Assembly: GCA_022843125.1 (NCBI GenBank)
Contig: JALHOG010000034.1
Span: 1 to 51,785, forward strand
Source: Ilumatobacteraceae bacterium
GTDB lineage: Bacteria > Actinomycetota > Acidimicrobiia > Acidimicrobiales > Ilumatobacteraceae
Direction: 5' to 3'
DNA: 51,785 bases
Part shown: one piece after another, positions 1 through 8,795 of the stretch
How the letters are laid out: every line of letters begins with the position of its first letter
Position numbering within the stretch: position 1 is the stretch's first letter
Position numbers and translations under genes: made by a program
The notes under the pieces: generated by a model
Database searches by the model: none
Told to the model about the DNA's origin: nothing
The model's input: the letters and a program-made list of their open reading frames with translations, nothing else

Positions 1-267
1 GTTGGTGGGTACGCCGCCGCGTCCGGTGACGGTGAGTTCGATGGTGGCGCCGGCGGGTTGTCGGCCGATTCCGTTGAACTGGTTGTCGATGGTGGTGAGG
101 CGTGGTCGGGTTTCGAGCAGTCGTGCCGGGGAGACCGACACCATCGGATCGCCTCCGGCGGCAACCTGCGCAGCCGGTGCCCAGCCGACGAACGGTGACA
201 CCGCTGCGAGGACCCCGCTCAGCACACATGCGACGACTCCAAGTCGCACCGTCGCGTTCTTCGGCAT
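1..267 (-). CDS. Secreted repeat-type protein, N-terminal fragment
   Basis: Only the first 89 codons lie in the window; the gene runs off the left edge. The ATG at 267 is followed by a signal peptide: a basic N-terminus, a hydrophobic stretch of about 20 residues, then an Ala-rich site near AAQVAA. The mature part reads VSVSPARLLETRP and continues toward DNQFNGIGRQPAGATIEL and a GRGGVP motif. I recognise this style from repeat units of large secreted proteins of marine Acidimicrobiia, but that is memory, not a search result. Location is probably outside the membrane; function is unknown. Confidence 0.6.
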   Translation of the reverse strand, partial: MPKNATVRLGVVACVLSGVLAAVSPFVGWAPAAQVAAGGDPMVSVSPARLLETRPRLTTIDNQFNGIGRQPAGATIELTVTGRGGVPTN

Positions 268-345
268 GGGGCACCATAACCGGGCCCCGAACGGGTGACT
301 GGACGCGCTGTGTCGGCGATCAGCGATGAGGGAAGCGGGGCATCG

Positions 346-1254
346 TCACGTTCGTCGCTCGATCCGGCCGGCGAAGAGGTCGGTCTCGAGTACGGGGGTG
401 AAGCCGACGCTGCGGTAGAGCGGGCCCGACGCCGGGTTGTCCGGTTCCCAGCCGATCGAGATCCGTTCGGCACCGGCTGCTGCGAGCAGCTCGATCCCGG
501 TGGTGAGTACGTGGCGGGCGAGTCCTCGTCGTCGATGACCGCCCTCGGTGCGCATCGGTTCGACCACGCCCGTGGCGGTCACCGGGTCGAACCAGAACAG
601 GCCGTAGGCGGCGACGTCGCCGTGTGGGTCGTCGATCACGAGGTCGAGGTCGGCGCGGTACAGCGATGTCTCGCGAAGACGCTCCTCGGCACGGGGTGAG
701 TTCCGGATCCCGAAGTGATGGGGTCGGTGCGCCACCTCGGTACGTCGGCACAGCCGGTAGCCGTCGTGGAGCGGGCTCACACCGGGACGGTCGGTGGCCG
801 CCAGCCACCCCTCGACGATCCCATCCCCGGTGCGCATGAATCCCGATCCGGACAGCACCTCGCGCATCACGTGATCGGCGCGGTCGACCTCCAGCCCGAC
901 CGTGTCGATCCCGAGCTCTGCCGCGTGGGCGAGCCCGCGCTCGACCACGTGCGCCACCCAGTCCGGGGTCGCGTCCGGCAGCACGATGATCGCGAGCGTG
1001 GTGTCCTCGTACACGGCCGAGGAGCCGTCGCCCCAGTCGGTCGCGATCACCGCCGCGGTCGGGCGGTCATCCCCGTCGAACCAGAACAGCTGGGGGAAGT
1101 CGTCGCTCGAGCGCGGATTGCGCCACCACCACTGCAGCTCGGCCGCCTGGTAGATCCCGGCCGTCGGATGCGCGGTGCGGACCCGCTGCAGGAGCGCCGT
1201 CGCCGCCTCCAGCGCGGCCAGACCCGTTAGGTGTCGCTCCCGCACCGCTGACAT
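346..1254 (-). CDS. Tandem GNAT-family N-acetyltransferase
   Basis: This 302-aa protein looks like two GNAT modules in tandem. The second half carries the acetyl-CoA pyrophosphate-binding pattern HRRRGLARHVL followed by a typical closing strand and helix (NPASGPLYRSVGFTPV). The first half keeps the fold pattern but has no clear R/Q-x-x-G-x-G/A loop, so it may be structural. I chose the ATG at 1254 (MSAVRERH), not an upstream start 41 codons earlier, because a TACGGT -10 hexamer lies 6 nt before it and the upstream residues look non-coding. The family transfers an acetyl group to an amine; the substrate cannot be told. It is divergent from the dioxygenase gene at 1364. Confidence 0.8.
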   Translation of the reverse strand: MSAVRERHLTGLAALEAATALLQRVRTAHPTAGIYQAAELQWWWRNPRSSDDFPQLFWFDGDDRPTAAVIATDWGDGSSAVYEDTTLAIIVLPDATPDWVAHVVERGLAHAAELGIDTVGLEVDRADHVMREVLSGSGFMRTGDGIVEGWLAATDRPGVSPLHDGYRLCRRTEVAHRPHHFGIRNSPRAEERLRETSLYRADLDLVIDDPHGDVAAYGLFWFDPVTATGVVEPMRTEGGHRRRGLARHVLTTGIELLAAAGAERISIGWEPDNPASGPLYRSVGFTPVLETDLFAGRIERRT

Positions 1255-1260
1255 CCGGCC

Positions 1261-1266
1261 ACCGTA
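1261..1266 (-). promoter_or_regulatory. Putative -10 element (leaderless) of the GNAT gene
   Basis: TACGGT on the minus strand ends 6 nt before the ATG at 1254. Transcription would start at or next to the start codon. Confidence 0.4.
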
Positions 1267-1349
1267 CGGCACGCCGTCGGCGGGCCCGTCACAGGTTTGC
1301 GCCAGCGGTCCACCAGGTGTCCGGGTCGGGTCGCGCCCGGTCGCGAGCG

Positions 1350-1355
1350 TACGGT
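1350..1355 (+). promoter_or_regulatory. Putative -10 element (leaderless) of the PhyH gene
   Basis: TACGGT followed by 8 nt and the ATG at 1364. No Shine-Dalgarno is visible, which fits a leaderless mRNA. Confidence 0.4.
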
Positions 1356-1363
1356 CCGACGGC

Positions 1364-2167
1364 ATGAGCCCGTTCACCAGCGAACAGCAGCGCCGCGACT
1401 ACCACGACGACGGCGTCACAGTCGTCCGTGGTGTGTTCACGGGCGAGTGGACCGAGCGGATGCGCGCGGTGGCGGAGCGTTCGATGAACGAATTGACGCC
1501 GCTCACCCGCGAGTACGACACCAACGAGGGTGGGCGCTTCCATGCCGCCACCTTCCGGTGGCTCGACGATGCCGACCTCGAGGCGTTCGTCCGTGAGTCC
1601 CCGGCAGCGCAGATCGCCGGTGAGCTGATGGGTGCCGACACCGTGTCGTTCTTCTTCGATCACCTCCTGGTGAAGGAGCCCGGCACCGAGAACGCGACGC
1701 CGTGGCACCAGGATCTGCCGTACTGGCCGGTGCTCGGCGATCACATCTGCTCGCTGTGGCTCGCCCTCGACCCGGTCGACGAGTCGAGCGGTGGTGTCCG
1801 CTACGTGGCGGGCTCGCACCGCGACACCCAGTGGTACCGGGCGCAGAGCTTCGGTGGCTCCGACAAGTACAGCGACGAGTCGATGCCCCCGGCCCCCGAC
1901 CCCGACCTCGAACCCGGCGCCCACCGCATCATCTCGTACGACCTCGAACCAGGCGACGTCGTCGTCCACCACGTGATGACGTTGCACGGCGCACCGGGCA
2001 ACCGGCGCGCCGATCGCCGCCGCAGGGGCCTGTCCACCCGCTGGTGCGGCGACGACGCCCGCTTCGACCCGCGGCCCAAGACGATGGCGATCCCGTTCGA
2101 CCCGGGCATCGCGCCGGGCGCACTCATGCGTGCCGAGCGCTTCCCGATCGTCGTCGACCGTCGTTGA
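1364..2167 (+). CDS. Phytanoyl-CoA dioxygenase (PhyH) family protein
   Basis: This 267-aa Fe(II)/2-oxoglutarate-dependent dioxygenase has the iron-binding triad H115-x-D117 (in TPWHQDLPYW) and H208 (in MTLHGAPGN). A following basic stretch (RRRGLSTRW) could supply the Arg that holds 2-oxoglutarate. The family hydroxylates unactivated carbons on CoA esters, amino acids or small metabolites; the substrate here is unknown. The reading frame stays open far upstream, but ATG 1364 gives a normal family N-terminus (SPFTSEQQRRDYHDDGVTVV). It heads a forward series with the UxaA-like gene (29-nt gap) and the PfkB fusion, though each of these may also have its own promoter. Confidence 0.85.
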   Translation: MSPFTSEQQRRDYHDDGVTVVRGVFTGEWTERMRAVAERSMNELTPLTREYDTNEGGRFHAATFRWLDDADLEAFVRESPAAQIAGELMGADTVSFFFDHLLVKEPGTENATPWHQDLPYWPVLGDHICSLWLALDPVDESSGGVRYVAGSHRDTQWYRAQSFGGSDKYSDESMPPAPDPDLEPGAHRIISYDLEPGDVVVHHVMTLHGAPGNRRADRRRRGLSTRWCGDDARFDPRPKTMAIPFDPGIAPGALMRAERFPIVVDRR

Positions 2168-2196
2168 CGGCCCGGCCCGCGTCCGTACCTGCGACG

Positions 2197-3762
2197 ATGA
2201 GCGGTGTGTCGATCCAATTCCTGAAGTCGCCGGTCGTGCTCCTTCATCCCGACGACGACGTGGCGATCGCGCTCCGCGACCTCCAGGCGGGTGCGTCCGT
2301 CGACGTCGCCGGCACCCGAGTGGTCACTCGGGCGGCGATCCCCGCGGGGCACAAGCTGGCCGTCCGGGCCCGGCGATCCGGCGAGCCGGTCCACCGGTAC
2401 GCGCAGGTGATCGGGAACGCGACCACGGCGATCGAACCGGGCGACCACGTGCACTCCCACAACCTCGCGGTGGGAACGATCTCGCTCGACCACCGGTTCG
2501 GTGCCGGCTACGCACCGACCGTGCTGGTCCCCGAGGCCGAACGGGCCACGTTCCAGGGCATCCGGCGCGCCGACGGGCGCGTCGCCACCCGCAACCACCT
2601 CGCCGTGATCGCCACCGTCAACTGCTCGGCGACCGTGGCGCGGGCGATCGCCACCGAGATCACGCGCTCGGGCGTGCTCGACGGGTTCCCGAACGTCGAC
2701 GGCGTCGTCGCGCTCACCCACGGCAGCGGGTGCGGGATGGACAGCGCCGGCGAGGGCATCGACGTGCTCCGCCGCACGATCGCCGGCTACGCAACTCACC
2801 CGAACTTCGCGGGCGTGCTGCTCGTCGGGCTCGGGTGCGAGTCGAACCAGATGGGCGCATTGATCACCGCCCGCCGCCTCGAGCGCCAGATCGAGCAGGG
2901 TGACCGGCTGGCCGCGCTCACCATCCAGGACGTCGGCGGCAGCCGCCGCTGCGTCGAGGATGGCGTCGCCCTGCTCACCGCGATGCTGCCCGCCGCGAAC
3001 GCCGTGGAGCGGGTGCCGGTGCCCGCGTCGGAGCTCGTGGTCGGCCTCCAGTGCGGTGGATCGGACGGCTACTCGGGGATCACCGCCAACCCGGCGCTCG
3101 GCGCCGCCGTCGACCTCCTCGTCGCTCACGGCGGCACGGCGATCCTGTCGGAGACACCCGAGATCTACGGCGCCGAGCACCTGCTCACCCGGCGCGCCGC
3201 GACCCCCGACGTCGCGCAGAAGCTGCTCGACCGCATCGCCTGGTGGGAGGACTACACCGCCCGCAACCACGGCACGATGGACAACAACCCGTCGCCCGGC
3301 AACAAGGCGGGCGGGCTCACCACCATCTACGAGAAGTCGCTCGGGGCGGTCGCCAAGGGCGGGACCACCGGCCTGATCGACGTCTACGAGTACGCCGATG
3401 CCGTGGCCGCGCGCGGCTTCGTGTTCATGGACACGCCGGGCTACGACCCCGTGTCGGTCACCGGTCAAGTCGCCGGCGGCGCCAACCTCGTGTGCTTCAC
3501 CACCGGTCGCGGGTCGGCCTACGGGTGCATCCCGTCACCGTCGATCAAGCTCGCCACCAACACCGCCCTGTTCGAGCGGCAGTCCGACGACATCGACGTC
3601 AACTGCGGCGAGATGCTCGACTGCGACCTCTCCGCCGCCGAGATGGGCGAGCAGATCTTCGCCGAGATGCTCCGCGTCGCGTCCGGCGGCGCCACGAAGA
3701 GCGAAGCATTCGGCTACGGCCAGGACGAGTTCACGCCCTGGATCATCGGCGCCACGATGTAG
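2197..3762 (+). CDS. UxaA-family (altronate/galactarate-type) dehydratase
   Basis: This 521-aa protein has an N-terminal SAF-like domain (about residues 1-95, ending near GDHVHSHNL) and a long UxaA catalytic region (about 115-515). Family motifs seen are THGSGCGMD, GLGCESNQM, QCGGSDGYSGITANPALG and NPSPGNKAGGLTTIYEKSLG. The conserved cysteines fit the metal/Fe-S chemistry of altronate and galactarate dehydratases, which remove water from sugar acids in hexuronate breakdown. Length matches single-chain UxaA (about 490-520 aa). The exact sugar acid is not readable from sequence. The start is the ATG at 2197 (MSGVSIQF). A PhyH dioxygenase lies upstream and a PfkB-domain protein downstream. Confidence 0.85.
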   Translation: MSGVSIQFLKSPVVLLHPDDDVAIALRDLQAGASVDVAGTRVVTRAAIPAGHKLAVRARRSGEPVHRYAQVIGNATTAIEPGDHVHSHNLAVGTISLDHRFGAGYAPTVLVPEAERATFQGIRRADGRVATRNHLAVIATVNCSATVARAIATEITRSGVLDGFPNVDGVVALTHGSGCGMDSAGEGIDVLRRTIAGYATHPNFAGVLLVGLGCESNQMGALITARRLERQIEQGDRLAALTIQDVGGSRRCVEDGVALLTAMLPAANAVERVPVPASELVVGLQCGGSDGYSGITANPALGAAVDLLVAHGGTAILSETPEIYGAEHLLTRRAATPDVAQKLLDRIAWWEDYTARNHGTMDNNPSPGNKAGGLTTIYEKSLGAVAKGGTTGLIDVYEYADAVAARGFVFMDTPGYDPVSVTGQVAGGANLVCFTTGRGSAYGCIPSPSIKLATNTALFERQSDDIDVNCGEMLDCDLSAAEMGEQIFAEMLRVASGGATKSEAFGYGQDEFTPWIIGATM

Positions 3763-3783
3763 CCCGGCCCGAAGGGGCAACGG

Positions 3784-3789
3784 TACGGT
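3784..3789 (+). promoter_or_regulatory. Putative -10 element of the PfkB fusion gene
   Basis: TACGGT, then 7 nt, then GTG at 3797. It lies in the 34-nt gap after the UxaA gene, so this gene may be transcribed separately. Confidence 0.35.
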
Positions 3790-3796
3790 CGCCGCC

Positions 3797-5611
3797 GTGA
3801 GCTGGGTGGAACGTTGGGTCCGGGCGACGTCGTCGCATCGGTTGCTGGTGGTGGGCGGAGCGTCACTCGACACGATCCATGTCGGAGGCGAGCCGATCGC
3901 GACCCCCGGCGGGGCCGGGCTCTACACCGCGCTGGCAGCCGCTCGCGCCGGCGCCGACGTCACGATGCTCGCGCCCTACCCCGACCCGATGCCCCCGGAG
4001 CTCGCCCCCGCACTCGACCACATCCGGTGGGTCGGGCCCGTCGTCACCCCAGACGCGCTCCCGAGGTTCGAGATCGCCTACGACGACGACGGCGCCGTCA
4101 CCCTGTTCCGCGAGTACCTCGGTGCCGAACCCGACATGACGCCCGCCTTGCTCGACCTCGTCGACGACCTCCCGGCGTGCGCCTACTGCGTCCCGTTCCT
4201 CGATGCGCGGCTGCAACGCGAGTTCGTCGTGGCGCTGCGCGAGCGCGGCTGCGTCACCGTCGCCGGCACGTACGGCAAGGCCGCTCGCGACGCGACCGAA
4301 CTGGCCCGTGGCACGCTCGACCTCGTCGACCTCGCGTTCCTCAACGCAACCGAGGCGGGGCTGCTCTACGGCGACGGGGCGAGCCCATCGGCGGGCCGGT
4401 TGCGTTTCGTCACGCGCGGCCGCTCCGGCGCGACTGTCCACCAGGGCGATCACCACACCGACATCGCGGGGCAGTTGGTTGCGGCGGTCGATCCGACCGG
4501 TGCCGGCGACACGTTCTGCGGCACCACCGTCGCCCGGATCCTCCTCGGCGACCACCCGGTCGAAGCCGCGCGGTGCGGTAACGCGGCGGCGGCCGAGATG
4601 GTGACGGCGGTCGGCCCGACCGTGCTCTTCCGATCCGACCCGCCCGCATCGGTTCGCAGCGACGACCGCGCGAGCGTCGACCACGAGGCCGTCGCACGCG
4701 TCGCCGCGCTGATCGAAGGGCTCGACGACCTGCGCCCCTCGGCCTACACCGGCGACCTCTTCCCGGCCGTCGGCGACCCACAGGCGGCAACCTGGTTCTC
4801 CGCGGCGACGCTTCAGCAGTTCGGGTTCTGGTACGAGCGCGACGGCACGTGGGCCGGTTCGATGATCGCGACGATCGACGGGGTCGAGCGCAAGGGCAGC
4901 GACTACCTCTGGGCGATGTACCGGCGATGGACACAGCGTGATCCCGACGCGCTCGCGCCCGCACGCCAAGCGGCCGTCACACTGGACGACTGGTCGACCG
5001 CCGCCGCCGACGAACTGGGCCGCGATCCGTTTCCCGAGCCCGCGCTGTGCGTCGAGCTCGCGAACGCCTACGGCCGGAGCCTGATCGAGCTCGGTGTCGA
5101 CATCGACGAACTGATCGCCGCGGCATCGGCCACGACGACCCCGATGCGCACGTTGCTGCTGCTGCTCGACCACGTCGGCGGGTACCGGGAGGACCCGCTC
5201 CGCAAGAAGTCGGCGTTACTCGGCGTGATCCTGCGTCAACGCCCGGAGCAGCTGCTGGCGGGCGCCTCCGACGATGACGCACCCCCGATCGTCGACTACC
5301 ACATCCAACGCACGTGCCTGCGCACCGGGATGATCACGATCGACGACGCCACCCTCGGCGACGCCGTGCGCGGCCGGCGAGTGATCGACGTCGACGCCGA
5401 GTGGGCGATCCGCCGAGCGGCAGCAGAAGCGGTCGCCGAGTTGTCACGGCGGAGCGGTCGCGACATGGGGACCGTCGACTGGTTCCTGTTCACGATGCGG
5501 CACCGGTGCCCCGAGGCGACCGCTCCCGACTGCGCGGCGTGCCCGGCAGATCCGGTGTGCGCGCATCACATCGAGCTGTTCCAGCCGGTACTGCGCACCA
5601 CCGCCTACTGA
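3797..5611 (+). CDS. PfkB-type kinase fused to an HhH-GPD/Fe-S (endonuclease III-like) domain
   Basis: The 604-aa protein joins two unrelated domains. Residues about 15-275 are a PfkB/ribokinase-type kinase: an N-terminal [10 protein letters not shown] strand, a [15 protein letters not shown] nucleoside/sugar site, and the [11 protein letters not shown] anion hole at 232-242 with D238 as the expected catalytic base. Residues about 300-604 resemble HhH-GPD glycosylases: [10 protein letters not shown], then VDYHIQR at 499-505 (compare VDTHIFR of E. coli Nth), then four cysteines C571-x7-C579-x2-C582-x5-C588, close to the 4Fe-4S loop of endonuclease III. A canonical G-x-G-x-x-K hairpin is missing. 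The layout also recalls the queuosine-phosphate glycosidase family (DUF2419/Qng1). I infer a nucleoside kinase plus N-glycosidase. GTG 3797 is the start; the frame is open further upstream without kinase-like sequence. Confidence 0.75.
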   Translation: MSWVERWVRATSSHRLLVVGGASLDTIHVGGEPIATPGGAGLYTALAAARAGADVTMLAPYPDPMPPELAPALDHIRWVGPVVTPDALPRFEIAYDDDGAVTLFREYLGAEPDMTPALLDLVDDLPACAYCVPFLDARLQREFVVALRERGCVTVAGTYGKAARDATELARGTLDLVDLAFLNATEAGLLYGDGASPSAGRLRFVTRGRSGATVHQGDHHTDIAGQLVAAVDPTGAGDTFCGTTVARILLGDHPVEAARCGNAAAAEMVTAVGPTVLFRSDPPASVRSDDRASVDHEAVARVAALIEGLDDLRPSAYTGDLFPAVGDPQAATWFSAATLQQFGFWYERDGTWAGSMIATIDGVERKGSDYLWAMYRRWTQRDPDALAPARQAAVTLDDWSTAAADELGRDPFPEPALCVELANAYGRSLIELGVDIDELIAAASATTTPMRTLLLLLDHVGGYREDPLRKKSALLGVILRQRPEQLLAGASDDDAPPIVDYHIQRTCLRTGMITIDDATLGDAVRGRRVIDVDAEWAIRRAAAEAVAELSRRSGRDMGTVDWFLFTMRHRCPEATAPDCAACPADPVCAHHIELFQPVLRTTAY

Positions 5612-5653
5612 GCGCCCGCGCCGGGCCGGGTCGAGCGCGCGCACCGCTCGTCC

Positions 5654-5667
5654 GGGGCCTCCGGCCC
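5654..5667. terminator. Weak GC hairpin between the PfkB fusion and the ABC exporter
   Basis: GGGCC, a 3-nt loop and GGCCC form a short stem in the 91-nt gap. There is no U-run, so a terminator role is only possible. Nothing else stands out in the gap. Confidence 0.2.
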
Positions 5668-5702
5668 TGGCGGCTTGCGTGCATCGGGCGCACGATGGAT
5701 CC

Positions 5703-6641
5703 ATGACCACCGTCATCGAGTGCGACGGCCTGGTGAAGACGTTCGGCGCGACCCGCGCCCTCGACGGACTCGACCTGTCGGTCGCAGACGGCGAGATCCA
5801 CGGGTTCCTCGGCCCGAACGGCGCCGGTAAGACCGTCACCATGCGCATCCTGCTCGGGCTGCTCCGGCGAAGCGCCGGGGAAGCGACCGTGTTCGGCGCC
5901 GACCCGTGGGACCAGGCCGTCGAACTCCACCGCCGCATCGCCTACGTCCCGGGCGACACCAACCTGTGGCCCAACCTCACCGGCGGCGAGATCATCGACC
6001 TCCTCGGTGACCTGCGCGGCGGCCTCGACCCCGCTCGACGGCGCGAACTCATCGAGCGTTTCGACCTCGACCCGCGCAAGAAGGCACGTGCCTACTCCAA
6101 GGGCAACCGCCAGAAGGTAGCGCTCGTCGCTGCGCTCGCATCCGACGCATCGCTGCTGATCCTCGACGAACCGACCGCCGGCCTCGACCCGCTGATGGAG
6201 GCCGTCTTCCAGGACGCCGTGCTCGACGTCGTCGCCGAGGGTCGCACGGTGCTGCTGTCGAGCCACATCCTCGCCGAGGTCGAGAAGCTGTGCGATCGCG
6301 TCACCATCATCCGCAAGGGCCGAGCGGTGGAGACCGGATCGCTCGACGATCTCCGCGTCCTGTCGCGAACCACGATGACCGTCGAGCTCGCCGGCGACGG
6401 CGTCGAACTGGCGACGACGCCCGGCGTGCACGGGGTCCAGCGAGATGAGGCGGGACGCCTGTGCTTCGAAGTGGACCAGACCGCCCTCGGCGGGGTGGTG
6501 CGCCGGCTCGGCGAACTCGGCGTCCGCTCGCTCCAGAGCTCACCCCCCACCCTCGAGGAACTGTTCCTGCGGCACTACGGCGACGAGCTCGAACAGGGCC
6601 AGGTCGACCGGCCCGCTGCCCTGCGGACACCGGGTGGGTGA
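5703..6641 (+). CDS. ABC transporter ATP-binding protein
   Basis: This 312-aa ATPase has Walker A GPNGAGKT near residue 40, a degenerate signature YSKGNRQKV, Walker [14 protein letters not shown], and the H-loop in LLSSHILAE. After about residue 225 comes a C-terminal extension ([13 protein letters not shown] to [13 protein letters not shown]), typical of DrrA/CcmA-like export ATPases. It pairs with the permease that starts 6 nt after its stop, so it powers an efflux-type ABC exporter at the membrane. The start is ATG 5703; an in-frame start 8 codons earlier is less likely. Confidence 0.9.
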   Translation: MTTVIECDGLVKTFGATRALDGLDLSVADGEIHGFLGPNGAGKTVTMRILLGLLRRSAGEATVFGADPWDQAVELHRRIAYVPGDTNLWPNLTGGEIIDLLGDLRGGLDPARRRELIERFDLDPRKKARAYSKGNRQKVALVAALASDASLLILDEPTAGLDPLMEAVFQDAVLDVVAEGRTVLLSSHILAEVEKLCDRVTIIRKGRAVETGSLDDLRVLSRTTMTVELAGDGVELATTPGVHGVQRDEAGRLCFEVDQTALGGVVRRLGELGVRSLQSSPPTLEELFLRHYGDELEQGQVDRPAALRTPGG

Positions 6642-6647
6642 CGCACC

Positions 6648-8306
6648 ATGACGGCGTTGATGTCGCACGCGAGGCCGGCGCTCACGACCACCGCCACGCC
6701 CGGCACCCGCGGCGGCGCGCTCACCGGCACACGCCGACTCGTGCGACTGATCGTCCGCCGCGACCGGCTCCGGCTGGCGTTGTGGATCGTCGGGTTGGTG
6801 GCGCTGATGAGCGTGTCGGCCCAGAGCATCGCTGCGATGTACGAGACACCGGAGCAGATCGCCACCTACGTCGCGACCGTCGGCGACAACCCGGCACTCA
6901 TCGTGTTCGGCGGGCCGGGCTACGGCTTCGACGAGCCGAACCTCGGCGTGATCCTCGTCAACGAGACCTCGCTGTGGATGGCGCTCGGATCGGCGCTGAT
7001 GGGCGTCTTCCTCGTCAACCGCCACACGCGCGCCGAGGAGGAGAGCGAACGCACCGATCTGCTGCGAGCGCTCGTGGTCGGCCGCCACGCCCCCCTCGCA
7101 GCGACGCTGATCGTGGCCGCGGGCGCGGCGGCAGCGGTGGCCGTCGCCAGCACGGTTGCCGTGCTCGCACTCGGGTTTCCGGCCGCCGGCACGATCGCGC
7201 TGTGCGGGTCGATCGGGCTGGTCGGGTTCGCGTTCTCCGCAGCGACGGCCGTCGCGGTCCAGATCGCCGACACCGGTCGAGCCGCCCTCGGGCTCGGCGC
7301 CGGCCTGGTGGGGGTCGCGTTCGTGGTGCGCGGCATCGGTGACGTCAGCGTGCCCGGGCTTGCATGGACGACGCCGTTCGGCTGGGGGATCGGCGTGCGG
7401 GCGTTCGCCGGCGAGCGCTGGTGGACCTTCGTCGGGCTCGCCGGCTACACCGCTGCGCTGACGGCGATCGCACTCGTGCTGTCGGTGCACCGCGACCTGG
7501 GGAGCGGTCTGCTCCGGCAGCGACTCGGGCCGGCCGAGGCGTCGGCCGCGACCCGGCGCCCGCTCGGCCTGGCCGTGCGGCTGCAACGCAACGGCGTCCT
7601 CGGCTGGCTCGTCGGGGTGGTCGCCACCGGACTCGTGTACGGGTCGATCGCCGACGACATCGAGGCGATGGTCGCCGACAACCCGGAGCTGGCCGACTAC
7701 CTGACCAGTGTGAGCGGTGCCACGCTGACCGAGTCGTACCTCGCGACCTCGCTGCGGATCATCGCCCTCGTGATCGCCGGCTTCGCGATCTCCTCTGCAC
7801 TCCGCAACCGATCCGAGGAGGCTGCCGGCTATGCCGAGTCGATGCTCGCCGCCCCGGTCAGCCGGTGGTGGTGGGCGGGCAGCCACATCGTGGTGACGGT
7901 GGTCGCGACGCTGGTGCTCACCGTCGCGAGCGGCGCCGCGGTCGGTGTCGCGCACGCCGTCTCGGTCGGCGACCGAGCGGCGCTGTGGCCGCTCCTCGCC
8001 GCATCGCTCGCCACGGTGCCGCCGGTGCTCGTCCTCGCAGGCTTCGCGACCGCCGTCTTCGGCTGGTGGCCGCGGGCCACGGCGGCCGCATGGGGCGCGC
8101 TCGCCGTCGCAGCTGTCGTCTCGCTGTTCGGGCCGGTGCTCCGCCTGCCCCGGTGGGCGATCGACCTGTCGCCCATCGAGTTCGCGCCGGCGGTTCCGGC
8201 CGAACCCTGGGCCGCGCTACCCCTGGTGGCGCTCGGGTTGGCCGCAGCCGTGCTGTTCGGCGCCGGGCTGGTCGGGTTCCGTCGCCGCGATCTCGCAGCT
8301 GCGTGA
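6648..8306 (+). CDS. ABC exporter permease, 'polyketide antibiotic exporter'-like
   Basis: This 552-aa integral membrane protein has about 12 hydrophobic segments in two similar halves. Each half has an amphipathic segment and a long soluble stretch after its first helix, as in permeases annotated as exporters of polyketide antibiotics (COG3559 type). The first half begins RLVRLIVRRDRLRLALWIVGL, the second near LAVRLQRNGVLGWLVGVVATG. It sits 6 nt downstream of its ATPase and is probably translationally coupled to it. The real substrate is unknown; such pairs often give drug or lipid efflux. Confidence 0.85.
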   Translation: MTALMSHARPALTTTATPGTRGGALTGTRRLVRLIVRRDRLRLALWIVGLVALMSVSAQSIAAMYETPEQIATYVATVGDNPALIVFGGPGYGFDEPNLGVILVNETSLWMALGSALMGVFLVNRHTRAEEESERTDLLRALVVGRHAPLAATLIVAAGAAAAVAVASTVAVLALGFPAAGTIALCGSIGLVGFAFSAATAVAVQIADTGRAALGLGAGLVGVAFVVRGIGDVSVPGLAWTTPFGWGIGVRAFAGERWWTFVGLAGYTAALTAIALVLSVHRDLGSGLLRQRLGPAEASAATRRPLGLAVRLQRNGVLGWLVGVVATGLVYGSIADDIEAMVADNPELADYLTSVSGATLTESYLATSLRIIALVIAGFAISSALRNRSEEAAGYAESMLAAPVSRWWWAGSHIVVTVVATLVLTVASGAAVGVAHAVSVGDRAALWPLLAASLATVPPVLVLAGFATAVFGWWPRATAAAWGALAVAAVVSLFGPVLRLPRWAIDLSPIEFAPAVPAEPWAALPLVALGLAAAVLFGAGLVGFRRRDLAAA

Positions 8307-8355
8307 CGCGAGTTTCGCAGCGAGATCCGTGCATCGGCAGACCTGCCCTCGGACG

Positions 8356-8751
8356 GTGTCGGTCGTGGACGTCTCGATCTCTGCTTCGGCGGTTGCGAAC
8401 CAGCCGACCGTCGCCCCGGTCGACGCTGTCGCGCCTGCGGAAAGCCGGGTCGCCCCGGCCGCCACGGACGGGATCCACGGTTCGCGCCTCTCCGTGCTCG
8501 TCGACCTGATCGCGAGCCTCACCGGCCGCGAGGTGAAGCTCGTGCCACCCAGCGCCTACTTCGTCTCGAAGCCTGCACCCCCGATCGAGGTGGTCGCCCC
8601 GACCGGCCTGATCGCACAACTGGGTGAGGGCGCCGGGCCGATCACGATCGGGATCAGCTCCGTACTGCGTACCGGGACGTCGAAGCGCATGATGCTCGAA
8701 GCCGGCGACGGCGGTGCCCTCCAGCTCCGCGCCACCGACCTCGAGCTCTGA
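8356..8751 (+). CDS. Hypothetical protein, 131 aa, unrecognised
   Basis: The frame has strong coding character (GC-rich third positions throughout) but I recognise no family. The first 40 residues are rich in Ala, Val, Pro and Ser (SASAVANQPTVAPVDAVAPA) and look disordered. The rest (from about SRLSVLVDLIASLTG) looks like a small folded domain with a beta-rich end (GPITIGISSVL, KRMMLEAGDGGALQLRATDLEL). There is no signal peptide or membrane segment. GTG 8356 is the most likely start; GTG 8329 or 8365 in the same frame are alternatives. It stands alone between the ABC exporter and the IMPase fusion. Confidence 0.6.
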   Translation: MSVVDVSISASAVANQPTVAPVDAVAPAESRVAPAATDGIHGSRLSVLVDLIASLTGREVKLVPPSAYFVSKPAPPIEVVAPTGLIAQLGEGAGPITIGISSVLRTGTSKRMMLEAGDGGALQLRATDLEL

Positions 8752-8795
8752 CGCCAGGTCTGACGCCGGATCAACGGCATGCGAAGCTCTCCGCC

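Noticed and set aside
1801..3468. 555-codon open frame antisense to the PhyH and UxaA genes
   Set aside because: Composition is shadow-like and the plus-strand genes have clear catalytic motifs in the same region.
5654..5667. Strong intrinsic terminator
   Set aside because: The stem is only 5 bp and there is no T-run, so it was kept only as a low-confidence feature.
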